DNA of 62,019 bases, taken from Nocardiopsis alkaliphila YIM 80379 (GTDB lineage Bacteria; Actinomycetota; Actinomycetes; Streptosporangiales; Streptosporangiaceae). Under the pieces are notes generated by a model. The model saw nothing but the letters and a program-made list of their open reading frames with translations, had not been told where the DNA came from and did not search any database. This document shows, piece after piece, positions 16,820 through 24,905 of this stretch (position 1 is its first letter; each line of letters begins with the position of its first letter). Position numbers and translations under genes: made by a program. The stretch lies in the NCBI RefSeq assembly GCF_000341005.1, contig NZ_ANBD01000144.1, positions 1 to 62,019 on the forward strand, written 5' to 3'.

Positions 16820-18553
16820 GTGTCCGCTGGACGCCACCGACTTCCCTCATCGACCGTCGTCACCACCCGCAAGGTGGCGCGGTCGCCCCTGGGGGTCACC
16901 GCGGTCATCGTCGCCGTCATCGCCCTCGCGGCCATCGCCGTTCCGGTCGGCATGAACGCCCTCGGCTGTGGCGACACCCGCTACCTGCGCGTGTCCACCA
17001 CCCAGAGCATCGCCCCGGTGATGCGCGAGGCCGCCACCGAATTCAACGAGGACCGCCCCAGTTACGGCGGTGCGTGCGTGTACGCACAGGTCGACGAGAT
17101 CGCCCCGCACCGGGTCATGGACTCACTGTCCGGCAACCAACTGGGGGATTCGACCCTGAGCCCGCACGTGTGGGTCCCCGAGTCCTCCGCCTGGGTGGAG
17201 CTGGCCCGCGTCTCCTCGGGTGGGGCTCAAGGCCTGGAAACCGACCCGCCCTCCCTGGCCGCCTCCCCCGTGGTGTTGGCCGCACCACCCGGCACCGAGG
17301 GCATGCCGGACCAGGACGACGCCGACTGGACCATGCTGCTGCCCGATGCACGCGACCCCGACCGCCCGGTGGTGATGGTCGACCCCAACCGTGGCGCCGA
17401 CGGCATGACGGTCATGCACGCGATCCGCGAACACCTGGGCAGCGGCGACGACGCCGACACCGCCATGACCGACTTCGTGCGCGACGTCCAACTCGACTCG
17501 ACCTTCGGCGAGATCGACCTGACCACCGTCTTCACCGGTTCGGCCGCCTCCCAGGAGCGAGTGGCCCCGGTGATCGCCGTTCCCGAACAGGCCGTGGTGT
17601 CCTACAACCAGCGCCGAGCGGACTCCGCGCCCGCCCTCCAGGCGCACTACGTCAGTGACGGCACCGTCAGCCTGGACTACCCGTACGTGACCGTCACCGA
17701 GGACCCCGCGCTACGGAACGCCGCCGCCGACCTGTACGAGATCGTGCGTACCAACCCCCACCGCGGACACCTGCGCGAACTGGGCTTTCGCGACCCGAGC
17801 GGCGAAGCGGCCTCCGTACTCGCCGACCAGTCCGGCATCCTCGAGGAGCCCCCGCCCACCCACGAACGTCTGACCGGGGACGCGCTGTTGGCCTCGGTCA
17901 CCGACTGGAACCGATTGTCGATGCCCAGCCGCACGTTGGTGCTGGCCGACGCCTCCGCGAACATGTCCGAGCACCTCGACGGCGGCCCGGCGCGGATCGA
18001 GGTCGCCAAGCAGGCCGCCCTACTCGGGTTGTCGATGTTTCCGGACGAGACCGACATGGGCCTATGGCTGATGTCGGACGAGTACGGCGAGATCGGCCGG
18101 GACGAAGCCGCCGACATGCACCCGTTGGGCGAGGCCGACGCCCGCGACGTCACTCGCCGACAGGAGATGACCGAGGTCGCCAACGAGCTGGAGGTCCAGG
18201 GCGGTGGCTCTCGCCTGTTCGACAACATCCTGGCCGCCTACGACGAGGTCCAGAAGAACTACGACGAGGACAAGATCAACAGCGTCATCCTGTTGACCGC
18301 CGGCCAGGACGAGGGATCCAGCGATATCTCGCACGACGAACTGGTCGCGGCCCTACAGGACCGTTTCGATCCACAGCGGCCGGTCACTATGTTCATCATC
18401 GGTTTCGGTGACCAGGCAAAGGAGCAGGAACTGGCGCAGATCGCCCGGGCCACGAGCGGTTCGTCGTTCGTCACCGAGGAGCCCGCGGAGATCGGCGACT
18501 TCTTCCTCAGCTCGATCTCCCGTCGCCTGTGCGTACCCAACTGCGACAACTGA
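16820..18553 (+). CDS. membrane-anchored substrate-binding-like/vWA protein, degenerate MIDAS
   Basis: A 577-residue protein. GTG 16820 was chosen because GGAG lies 6 nt before it. A hydrophobic segment (about 18-42) anchors it outside the membrane. Residues about 50-340 resemble a periplasmic-type substrate-binding protein (IAPVMREAATEFNEDRPSYGG, VWVPESSAWVELA, AVVSYNQRRAD). A C-terminal von Willebrand A domain (about 370-575) has the position of the metal site at LADASANMSEH, so D377-x-S-x-N replaces the DxSxS metal-binding motif. It is a paralogue of the next gene, which keeps the motif. Together they may form an extracellular binding pair. Ligand unknown. Confidence 0.85.
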   Translation: MSAGRHRLPSSTVVTTRKVARSPLGVTAVIVAVIALAAIAVPVGMNALGCGDTRYLRVSTTQSIAPVMREAATEFNEDRPSYGGACVYAQVDEIAPHRVMDSLSGNQLGDSTLSPHVWVPESSAWVELARVSSGGAQGLETDPPSLAASPVVLAAPPGTEGMPDQDDADWTMLLPDARDPDRPVVMVDPNRGADGMTVMHAIREHLGSGDDADTAMTDFVRDVQLDSTFGEIDLTTVFTGSAASQERVAPVIAVPEQAVVSYNQRRADSAPALQAHYVSDGTVSLDYPYVTVTEDPALRNAAADLYEIVRTNPHRGHLRELGFRDPSGEAASVLADQSGILEEPPPTHERLTGDALLASVTDWNRLSMPSRTLVLADASANMSEHLDGGPARIEVAKQAALLGLSMFPDETDMGLWLMSDEYGEIGRDEAADMHPLGEADARDVTRRQEMTEVANELEVQGGGSRLFDNILAAYDEVQKNYDEDKINSVILLTAGQDEGSSDISHDELVAALQDRFDPQRPVTMFIIGFGDQAKEQELAQIARATSGSSFVTEEPAEIGDFFLSSISRRLCVPNCDN

Positions 18554-18870
18554 ACGGCGGTGGGTCTTCTCCGGGGCCGACCGAACGCGAACCGGTCGGC
18601 CTCGGGGGGATCCAAGGACAGGACTCTCGCCCCCACTGGTCTCGATTGGATATCGGAATCGGGTTTCGGTCAGACCGCTTCTCCGGGTCTGAACGTGTCC
18701 GTGTCGACCGGATTCCCCAAGGTGAGCGCTGGTCCGCTCAGGTTTGCCCCCGCTTACCCGGGACACCACCCGTATCCGACCGTTTCGACCCCCATTCACT
18801 CTGCTTGAGGCGTTGAGTACCGTTCCCAGCAGTAACAGACTCGCGTTCGTCTCACTCCTGAGTCGAACCG
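18554..18870. other. gene-free spacer between the vWA paralogues
   Basis: No ORF with coding character. It leads into the GTAC repeats in front of the second gene. Confidence 0.5.
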
Positions 18871-18941
18871 GTACGTACGGATTCACCCGTACCACTCACC
18901 CCCTGTACCTGCTCATCCCCCTGTACGAGATCCGTCCGTAC
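18871..18941. repeat. cluster of GTAC-centred short repeats
   Basis: GTAC occurs at 18871, 18875, 18889, 18905, 18923 and 18938, the later ones spaced 14-18 bp and partly within CCCTGTAC. A further copy is at 18817. This sits immediately before the second vWA gene and could be a multi-site operator. Counted by eye. Confidence 0.35.
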
Positions 18942-18961
18942 ACCACCCCGTGAGGAAAGCT

Positions 18962-20725
18962 GTGGGACGTCACCGCGGAAAATACGCAGAAGAACCCTCC
19001 GGCCGACGCAAGCGTCGTCGCGGCCGTGGTGGGGCGATCGCCGCTCTCGCCGCCGCCATGGTGATCGTGGTCGGTCTCGCCGTGGCGGGCGTGTACATGT
19101 TCGGTCAGGCCGACGGCTGCGGCGGCTCCGACATCGAACTCGACATCGCGGTCAGCCCCGAACTGGGCCCCGCGCTGACCGACGTGGCCAGTGACTTCAA
19201 CGCCGAGGAACACGCCGTCGACGGTAGCTGTGTGCGCGCCGACGTCCGTCAGGTCGATTCGGCCAACGTCGCCTACGGCATCACCGGTTCCGGCGCCACC
19301 ATGGGTGACACCGACTCCGACGTCTGGATCCCGGACTCTTCCGTGTGGACCCGCCTGGTGCAGAGCCAGAGCGGCGACGCCGTCATCACCGAGACCGGCA
19401 CCTCGGTGGCCCGCACCCCGCTGGTCCTGGCCGAGCTCGCCGAGTACTCCGAGGCCGACGACGACCCCACCACCTGGATGGACGTGGTCCCGACCGCGGC
19501 CCCTGGGGAGGAGAGCGGGCGCACCGTACGCGTGGTCGACCCGGCCCGCAGCTCCAGTGGCCTGGGCACCCTCTATCTGCTGCACGGCGCCTTGGAGGAG
19601 GCCAGCCCCGACGCCGATACCTTCAACGCGCACATGACCGCCGCCCTGCAATCCTTGCACCAGGGTGCCTCCGCCGACGAGGACGCGGCCTTCCTCGCGC
19701 TCAGTGGCGGTGACGCCTCCGCCCCGCCCGTCATGGTGATGTCCGAGCAGGCCGTGTGGCGTTACAACTCCGCCCACGGCGACAACCCCGCCCGGCCCGG
19801 CTACCTGGACGACGGCACCTACTTCCTCGACTACCCGTACATCGTGCGCAGCGAGGAAAGCGACATCACCCGCGCGGCCGAGGTGTTCCGCAGCGCGGTG
19901 CGTTCCGACGAGGCCCTTCAGCGCTTGCTCGAGGAAGGCTTCCGAGGCCCCGAGGGCGAGGCCGATACCTCCGTGCTGACCGGGGAGGCCGGATTCGTCG
20001 CCGAACAACCCGACGAATTGCCCGCACCCTCGGAGGGTTCCATCACCGACCTCACCCGTTCCTGGAACCAGATGAAGATGGACTCGCGAGTGTTGACCAT
20101 CGTGGACATCTCCGGGTCGATGCTGGCCGAGGTCCCGGGCACCGGCCTGACCCGCATGCAGGTGGCCGGTGCCGCCTCCGCCGAGGGTCTGCAGATGTTC
20201 TCCGAGACCTCCGAGCTGGGACTGTGGGAGTTCTCCACCAACGTCAACGGCGACGTCCACCACCAGGAGATCGTGCCGATAAGGGAGTTGCAGGCCATCG
20301 ACGAGGCCGGCAACGAACAGCGGAACGTGATCGCGTCCGCGTTGCAGGCCCTGACGCCGTTGCCGCAGGGCGACACGGCGTTGTACGAGACCTACCTGGC
20401 CGCCTACCAGGAGATGTCGCGGACCTACCGCCCCGACCGCACCAACGTGATCCTGATGCTCACCGACGGGGACAACGACAACCCCGGCGGCATGGAGCTG
20501 GAGGAGCTGATGGAGCAGATCGAGGAGCTGGCCAGCCCCTCCCGCCCCATCCCGATCATCACGATCGCCTTCGGGCCGGACGTACAGAACCTGGAACCGC
20601 TGCAGCAGATCGCCGCGGCCACCGGTGGCGCGGCCTACATGACGGAGGACCCCACCGAGATCGGTGACATCTTCCTCCAGGCCTTCTCCCTGCGGATCGC
20701 CACCGAGGAGGAAGAGGAGAACTGA
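18962..20725 (+). CDS. membrane-anchored substrate-binding-like/vWA protein
   Basis: A 587-residue paralogue of the preceding gene. GTG 18962 is preferred over the GTG at 18950 because GAGGAAAG is placed correctly for it. A basic N-terminus with KRRRGRGG leads into one transmembrane helix (about 22-46). The extracellular part is a solute-binding-like domain (about 50-360; IAVSPELGPALTDVASDFN, VWIPDSSVWTRLVQ, AVWRYNSAHGD). It is followed by a vWA domain with an intact metal site, VDISGSML, Asp382. FMNVILMLTDGDNDNP-type residues (actual NVILMLTDGDNDNP) provide the second metal loop. A role in binding extracellular ligand or protein is inferred. A strong terminator follows. Confidence 0.87.
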   Translation: MGRHRGKYAEEPSGRRKRRRGRGGAIAALAAAMVIVVGLAVAGVYMFGQADGCGGSDIELDIAVSPELGPALTDVASDFNAEEHAVDGSCVRADVRQVDSANVAYGITGSGATMGDTDSDVWIPDSSVWTRLVQSQSGDAVITETGTSVARTPLVLAELAEYSEADDDPTTWMDVVPTAAPGEESGRTVRVVDPARSSSGLGTLYLLHGALEEASPDADTFNAHMTAALQSLHQGASADEDAAFLALSGGDASAPPVMVMSEQAVWRYNSAHGDNPARPGYLDDGTYFLDYPYIVRSEESDITRAAEVFRSAVRSDEALQRLLEEGFRGPEGEADTSVLTGEAGFVAEQPDELPAPSEGSITDLTRSWNQMKMDSRVLTIVDISGSMLAEVPGTGLTRMQVAGAASAEGLQMFSETSELGLWEFSTNVNGDVHHQEIVPIRELQAIDEAGNEQRNVIASALQALTPLPQGDTALYETYLAAYQEMSRTYRPDRTNVILMLTDGDNDNPGGMELEELMEQIEELASPSRPIPIITIAFGPDVQNLEPLQQIAAATGGAAYMTEDPTEIGDIFLQAFSLRIATEEEEEN

Positions 20726-20776
20726 TCGCCTGCCCCAAGGGCATCAAGGGGCGCGCACAGGCCGAGCAGTATCGGA

Positions 20777-20808
20777 GGCCGGGCCGTGGACGAGACCACG
20801 GCCCGGCC
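20777..20808 (+). terminator. perfect hairpin terminator
   Basis: GGCCGGGCCGTGG (20777-20789) and CCACGGCCCGGCC (20796-20808) form an uninterrupted 13-bp stem with a 6-nt loop, 52 nt after the second vWA gene, followed by TTCGGTCGTTCT. Confidence 0.85.
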
Positions 20809-21020
20809 TTCGGTCGTTCTCGAGGGCCGGCGCCGGCCAAGACGGGACTGTCCTTTTCGCCGGCTCCACGGAACGGAAGGTGACATGAATCTGACCATCC
20901 GTCGAAGGGCTATGGACTTCTCATCCCGGGTGGCGTACTACGAGAGGGACCCGGATCCGCCTGCTGCCTTCCGGCTCGGATCCTGAACCTGGACACCGGT
21001 ACGACCGGAGGGGGAATCGC

Positions 21021-21677
21021 ATGGCGAAGGCGTGGATGCCCGGCGCCGAGAGGATCGATGGTGGGCTCGTCCGTACCATCAACGGAATCGGGGCCCCACG
21101 CGCGGTCTGGACGGTGACCGGGACGGATCCGAACGCGTGGTCGGCGCGGGAGGAGGCCCGGCGTCTGATCCACGAGGGCGCAGCCGCGCATCTGGTGTGG
21201 AATCCGGTGAACGGGAAGGTCGCCCAATCATTGGCCGCCACCCACCGCGCCGGGATCGCCCTTGGCGGTGCCTCGATGGGCGAACATCACGTGGACCATG
21301 GCGACGAGGGGCGCGTATGCCTCGTGGTGGCCGTGGTCGCCACGGAAGGGGAACCGTTCACCGAAGGTCCCATGGTGGGACTGTTCGGCCTCTTGGAGTG
21401 GCTGGACTCTTGGGGAGTGCCGCGCACCTGGCCGGCCGGCCCACCCGGGTTCAAGAACATGGGACCCGAGCAGGCCAGGCGGACCTGGTCCCGCGGCGGG
21501 CACTTCGGCCACGACCAGGTGCCAGGGTCGACCTCGACCGCTCCTGGCCACATCCACCCGGAGCGCGTGCTGGCCGAATTCTCCGGTCTGGCGAAAGAAC
21601 AAGAGGTCAAAGCACCTTCGGGCGATTCGTCGACATCGGATGAGCACCCCGAATGGCGACCATCGGTCATGACATGA
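21021..21677 (+). CDS. degenerate PGRP/amidase_2-like protein
   Basis: A 218-residue protein with GGGGGAA before the ATG. The order of motifs recalls the N-acetylmuramoyl-L-alanine amidase (PGRP) fold: VWTVTGTDPNAWSA where active enzymes have V-x-H-T-T, then HLVWNPVNGKVAQSLA. RVCLVVAVVATEG sits at the strand where the fold has its V-x-I-E sequence, and GGHFGHDQVPGSTSTAPGHI corresponds to the GHxxVPxxxHxDPG block. The first zinc-binding His is replaced by Thr and the last Asp is absent, so it is probably not a working zinc amidase. It could bind peptidoglycan or have another role. No signal peptide is visible. Family assignment is tentative. Confidence 0.6.
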   Translation: MAKAWMPGAERIDGGLVRTINGIGAPRAVWTVTGTDPNAWSAREEARRLIHEGAAAHLVWNPVNGKVAQSLAATHRAGIALGGASMGEHHVDHGDEGRVCLVVAVVATEGEPFTEGPMVGLFGLLEWLDSWGVPRTWPAGPPGFKNMGPEQARRTWSRGGHFGHDQVPGSTSTAPGHIHPERVLAEFSGLAKEQEVKAPSGDSSTSDEHPEWRPSVMT

Positions 21678-21763
21678 CCACCAAGAGTGCTGACACCCCT
21701 TCCTGAAACATCACCTTCGCGAAGAAACGGACACCACTGGTTAAGTACTGCCCCAAAACCCTC

Positions 21764-21769
21764 TAGTCT
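21764..21769 (+). promoter_or_regulatory. -10 box of leaderless DUF2510 gene
   Basis: TAGTCT ends 7 nt before the ATG at 21777, with no Shine-Dalgarno. TTAAGT at 21741-21746, 17 nt upstream, is a weak -35. Confidence 0.5.
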
Positions 21770-21776
21770 GTCGGCC

Positions 21777-23603
21777 ATGGGTGGATCTATCGAGCCGGGT
21801 TGGTACGCCGACCCGCAGGGCGACGCACAGACGCTCAGATGGTGGAACGGTGACGAGTGGACGCGGCATACCCGTTCACTGAGCGAACTCCAAGGCGGCG
21901 CCGGTGGCTCCGACGAGGAAGCCGCCACCACCTACCTGGGTGGACGGACGGAGGACACCTCCTCCGATGACGACGAGGGTACGGTCAGATTGGGCCCCAC
22001 GCCCCCTGAACCGGCCCCGATCGACGATGAGCCGAGCACCGTGCGCCTCGACCCCTCCTGGTCCCGGCAGACCACCTCCTCCGCCCCTTCGCCCCCCTCG
22101 GACGAGGAGGGCACGGTTCGGATCGATCCTTCCTGGCAAAGCGATCCCGCCGCCCAGCGTCCCCCGGCCGATCCCCCCATCGACGACGAGTCGAACACCA
22201 CGCGGACCGACCCGTCCCAGGCGAACACGGGCGCGACCGCCCTGCCGATGGACGAAGAGCCCGACACCGTACGCATCAGCCCCTCTTCCTGGGGCCAGGA
22301 CTCCGATGACGACGAGGCCACCACCGACCTGAACGGCGGGGGGCGACCCGGAGACGGAAAAACCGGCGCGACCATCCGGGTCGATCCCTCCGACCTGCCC
22401 GGACATAGCACCGATGAGGTCCCCACCAGGGACCTGGGCGGCGATGAGATGCCCACGGCCGATCTCACCGAGGAGAACATCGGCCAGACCCCGCGCACCG
22501 CCGTATTCGACCCGAACCAGATCGGCGACACCCCGCGCACCGCCGTCTTCGACCCCAACGCCGCCGACCAGGGGCCCGCAGGCACCGCCGTCTTCGATCC
22601 CGACGACCCGATGTTCTCCGGGGGCACCGAGGACGAGCAGGACAAGAAAGGCGGCAAGTTCAACAAGTTCCTCGGCGACCTCAAGGAGGGCTGGGCGGAC
22701 CTGTCCGAAGAGCGCAAGGAACAGCGCCGCCAGGCCGAGGAGGAAGCCGCGCAAAAGCGCGAGGAGGAGCGGCTCCGCAAGGAGGCCGAGGCGCGAAGGC
22801 AGGCCGAAGAGGAGCGCAAGCGCGCAGAAGAGGCCGCCGAGCAAGCTCCCGCCGCGCCCCAGGCCCCTGAACCGCCCGCGGAGTGGACCCCACAGAACCC
22901 GGGTCAGGCGCGTTCGGGCCCGAACCGGCCGCCCTCGGGACCACAGTCGGGCCAGGCCCCCACCGGGCAGCGACCGGGCGCGTCGTATCCCGCCCAGCCG
23001 CCCCCCGGACCCCAGCAACCGCCCTCGGGACCACAGCAACCGCCTTCCGGACCACAGCAGGCCCCCTCCTTCGGCCACCAACAGCCACCGCCAGGGCCTT
23101 ATGGTCAGCCATCCGGCTTCCCACCGCCCGGAACGCCGCCTCAGGCCCCTCCCCCGGGAGCACCTCCGCAGCAGTACGGCGCACCTCCCGGCCAGTTCGG
23201 TCAGCCGCCGATGAGCGGGCGTCCTCCCGGACCACCACCCGCTCACCCCCCAAGGGGTTTCGGTCCGCCCCCGGGCGCCCCACCCATGGGCGGGCCTTCC
23301 GGGCATCCCGGCCCCAACCCCATGGGTGGGCCTCCCCCGGGCGGTCCCCAGTGGGGCCCGGGACCGGGCGGGCCTCCCGGGCCGTACGGTCAGCCGCCGG
23401 CGGGACCCTACGGTCGGCCGCCCCACCAGCAGCCCAAGAAGAAGAAGGGTGGCTGCGGTTGCGGCTGCCTGACCTTCGCCCTGATCTTCCTGGTCGTCCT
23501 CGTCCTGGCCTACCTGCAGTTCTGGGACGTGTGGGACTGGATGTACGACATCTTCGGTGTCGGTCTTCCCCAAGGCATGAGCGACCCGTTCGTTTGGGAC
23601 TAA
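21777..23603 (+). CDS. DUF2510 protein with acidic/proline-rich region and C-terminal membrane helix
   Basis: A 608-residue protein. I start at MGGSIEPGWYADPQGD, because the -10 box TAGTCT lies 7 nt upstream and the region before is non-coding. The first 30 residues are the DUF2510 motif (PGWYADP...LRWWNGDEWT), common in actinobacterial membrane proteins. Residues about 40-300 repeat an acidic motif of the D/E-E-x-x-T-V-R-x-D-P-S type (for example STVRLDPSW, GTVRIDPSW, NTTRTDPSQ, and later RTAVFDPN) at least seven times. A charged coiled coil (about 310-365, ERKEQRRQAEEEAAQ) and a Pro/Gly/Gln-rich tract (about 370-555) follow. KKKKGGCGCGC leads into a single transmembrane helix (about 565-585). 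The long N-terminal part therefore probably faces the cytoplasm. Function unknown. Confidence 0.85.
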   Translation: MGGSIEPGWYADPQGDAQTLRWWNGDEWTRHTRSLSELQGGAGGSDEEAATTYLGGRTEDTSSDDDEGTVRLGPTPPEPAPIDDEPSTVRLDPSWSRQTTSSAPSPPSDEEGTVRIDPSWQSDPAAQRPPADPPIDDESNTTRTDPSQANTGATALPMDEEPDTVRISPSSWGQDSDDDEATTDLNGGGRPGDGKTGATIRVDPSDLPGHSTDEVPTRDLGGDEMPTADLTEENIGQTPRTAVFDPNQIGDTPRTAVFDPNAADQGPAGTAVFDPDDPMFSGGTEDEQDKKGGKFNKFLGDLKEGWADLSEERKEQRRQAEEEAAQKREEERLRKEAEARRQAEEERKRAEEAAEQAPAAPQAPEPPAEWTPQNPGQARSGPNRPPSGPQSGQAPTGQRPGASYPAQPPPGPQQPPSGPQQPPSGPQQAPSFGHQQPPPGPYGQPSGFPPPGTPPQAPPPGAPPQQYGAPPGQFGQPPMSGRPPGPPPAHPPRGFGPPPGAPPMGGPSGHPGPNPMGGPPPGGPQWGPGPGGPPGPYGQPPAGPYGRPPHQQPKKKKGGCGCGCLTFALIFLVVLVLAYLQFWDVWDWMYDIFGVGLPQGMSDPFVWD

Positions 23604-23611
23604 AGGACCGC

Positions 23612-23650
23612 AGGGCGGGCGGTGGGTCACGAACCCACGGCCCGCCCGCT
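23612..23650 (+). terminator. hairpin terminator after DUF2510 gene
   Basis: GGGCGGGC-G-GTGGGT and ACCCAC-G-GCCCGCCC pair around a CACGA loop, with one G/G mismatch, beginning 9 nt after the stop codon and ahead of the orn promoter. Confidence 0.7.
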
Positions 23651-23674
23651 GTCCGTTTCACCGTCCGAAACCCA

Positions 23675-23680
23675 TAAGCT
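23675..23680 (+). promoter_or_regulatory. -10 box of leaderless orn
   Basis: TAAGCT ends 7 nt before the ATG at 23688, and no ribosome site precedes that ATG. Confidence 0.5.
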
Positions 23681-23687
23681 GACCGGT

Positions 23688-24338
23688 ATGAACGACAGCT
23701 TGGTGTGGATCGACTGTGAGATGACCGGCCTCGACTTCGAGAACGACGCGCTGATCGAGGTGGCCTGTCTGATCACCGACAGCGAGCTCAACGTCCTCGA
23801 CGAGGGCGTCGACGTCGTCATCAAGCCTCCGCAGGCGGCCCTGGACCAGATGGGCGACTTCGTCCGGGACATGCACACCACTTCGGGTCTGTTGGAAGAG
23901 TTGGACAAGGGAGTGACCCTCCAGGAGGCCGAGGAGCGCGTGCTGGAACACATCCGCCGGTACGTGCCCGAACCCGGCAAGGCCCCGCTGTGCGGCAACT
24001 CCATCGCCACCGACCGCACCTTCCTGGCGCGCGACATGAAGCAGATCGACCAGTACCTGCACTACCGGATGGTCGACGTGTCCTCCATCAAGGAACTGCT
24101 GCGTCGTTGGTACCCGCGTGTGTACTACGCGAGCCCGGAGAAGAACGGAGGGCACCGAGCCCTGGCCGACATCACCGAGAGCATCCGCGAGTTGCGCTAC
24201 TTCCGCGCCGCCGCGTTCGTGCCCCAGCCCGGCCCCGACTCCTCCCTGGCCCGTGCCATCGCCGCCGAGACCGTCGAGGGCGGCACCGGCGTGAAGGCAC
24301 GTGACGCGGCTCTCGTCGAACCCGCACCGGAAAACTGA
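23688..24338 (+). CDS. orn: oligoribonuclease
   Basis: A 216-residue DEDDh 3'-5' exoribonuclease that finishes RNA decay by degrading 2-5-nt fragments and cleaves pGpG from cyclic di-GMP turnover. VWIDCEMTGLDFENDALIEVACLITD carries the first D/E pair (Asp9, Glu11). GNSIATDRTFLARDM supplies the second Asp region, and GGHRALADITESIRELRYFR the terminal His and Asp. I start at MNDSLVW, 22 codons into the open frame, where a TAAGCT -10 box sits 7 nt upstream. Length and motifs fit the family closely. The tRNA-His gene follows after about 65 bp, an arrangement seen in other actinomycetes. Confidence 0.96.
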   Translation: MNDSLVWIDCEMTGLDFENDALIEVACLITDSELNVLDEGVDVVIKPPQAALDQMGDFVRDMHTTSGLLEELDKGVTLQEAEERVLEHIRRYVPEPGKAPLCGNSIATDRTFLARDMKQIDQYLHYRMVDVSSIKELLRRWYPRVYYASPEKNGGHRALADITESIRELRYFRAAAFVPQPGPDSSLARAIAAETVEGGTGVKARDAALVEPAPEN

Positions 24339-24404
24339 TCGAAGCACTCCTTGGGATCGGCTAGGATCTCTTATGTACGCACGGCCGAGAGGCCGGGCGA
24401 ACAT

Positions 24405-24481
24405 GGTGGGTGTAGCTCAGCTGGCAGAGCACTTGGTTGTGGTCCAAGATGTCGCGGGTTCAAGTCCCGTCACTCACCCCA
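24405..24481 (+). tRNA. tRNA-His (anticodon GTG)
   Basis: The cloverleaf folds completely. The acceptor GTGGGTG (24406-24412) pairs with CACTCAC (24471-24477), with one G-T pair. The D-arm is GCTC/GAGC, and the anticodon stem CTTGG/CCAAG encloses TTGTGGT with anticodon GTG at 24439-24441. The T-arm CGGG..TTCAAGT..CCCG is present. G at 24405 can serve as the extra G-1 opposite discriminator C73 (24478), the tRNA-His identity pair, and CCA is encoded at 24479-24481. Confidence 0.98.
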
Positions 24482-24491
24482 GAGGCAAAGG

Positions 24492-24530
24492 CCCCTGACC
24501 AGCGACAACGTCGCAAGGTCAGGGGTTTTT
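24492..24530 (+). terminator. intrinsic terminator of tRNA-His
   Basis: CCCCTGACC (24492-24500) pairs with GGTCAGGGG (24517-24525), with inner stem GCGAC/GTCGC, and TTTTT follows directly. This is a textbook rho-independent terminator. Confidence 0.93.
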
Positions 24531-24606
24531 GCGTTGTCGGGGGCGCACCGGCCGCGATCCCGGGCCCGTGAGTGCGCACCGCCCATCCCGTCACTCACCG
24601 ATATCG

Positions 24607-24632
24607 CGGGGGCGCACGGCCGTGCGCCCCCG
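24607..24632. repeat. 26-bp perfect palindrome in a gene-free gap
   Basis: CGGGGGCGCACGG is followed at once by its exact complement in reverse, with no spacer, centred between 24619 and 24620. The surrounding 24531-24905 holds no gene. It may act as terminator for the minus-strand protease (stop at 24906) or as a cruciform-forming site. Confidence 0.55.
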
Positions 24633-24905
24633 AGCCGGACCCGCCCCGAAGCCGCACACACCCGCCGGACCCTTCCGGCCCGGATCGGTGTTCTCCCGAC
24701 GCGACCCCCTCCCGGGGACATCATCGACCGCTTTCTCGACCTTGGGAGGGGTCTCGTCGGACCACGAGGTCCTGGTGACCACACCAGCGCCGGGCCGGGG
24801 GCGCCTCCGGTGATCGGACGGCCCAGCGGGCGATGGTCGGACGGCTCCGCGAAGTCCGGTGTCCCCACCCCTTCTCGTGGCCGGGGACACCGTGGGCGGA
24901 ACCTG

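Noticed and set aside
18896..20263. 455-codon minus-strand open frame
   Set aside because: Antisense shadow of the second vWA gene; no recognisable domain.
21876..23630. 584-codon minus-strand open frame
   Set aside because: Antisense shadow of the low-complexity DUF2510 gene; Leu/Gly/Arg repeats only mirror its acidic and proline-rich codons.
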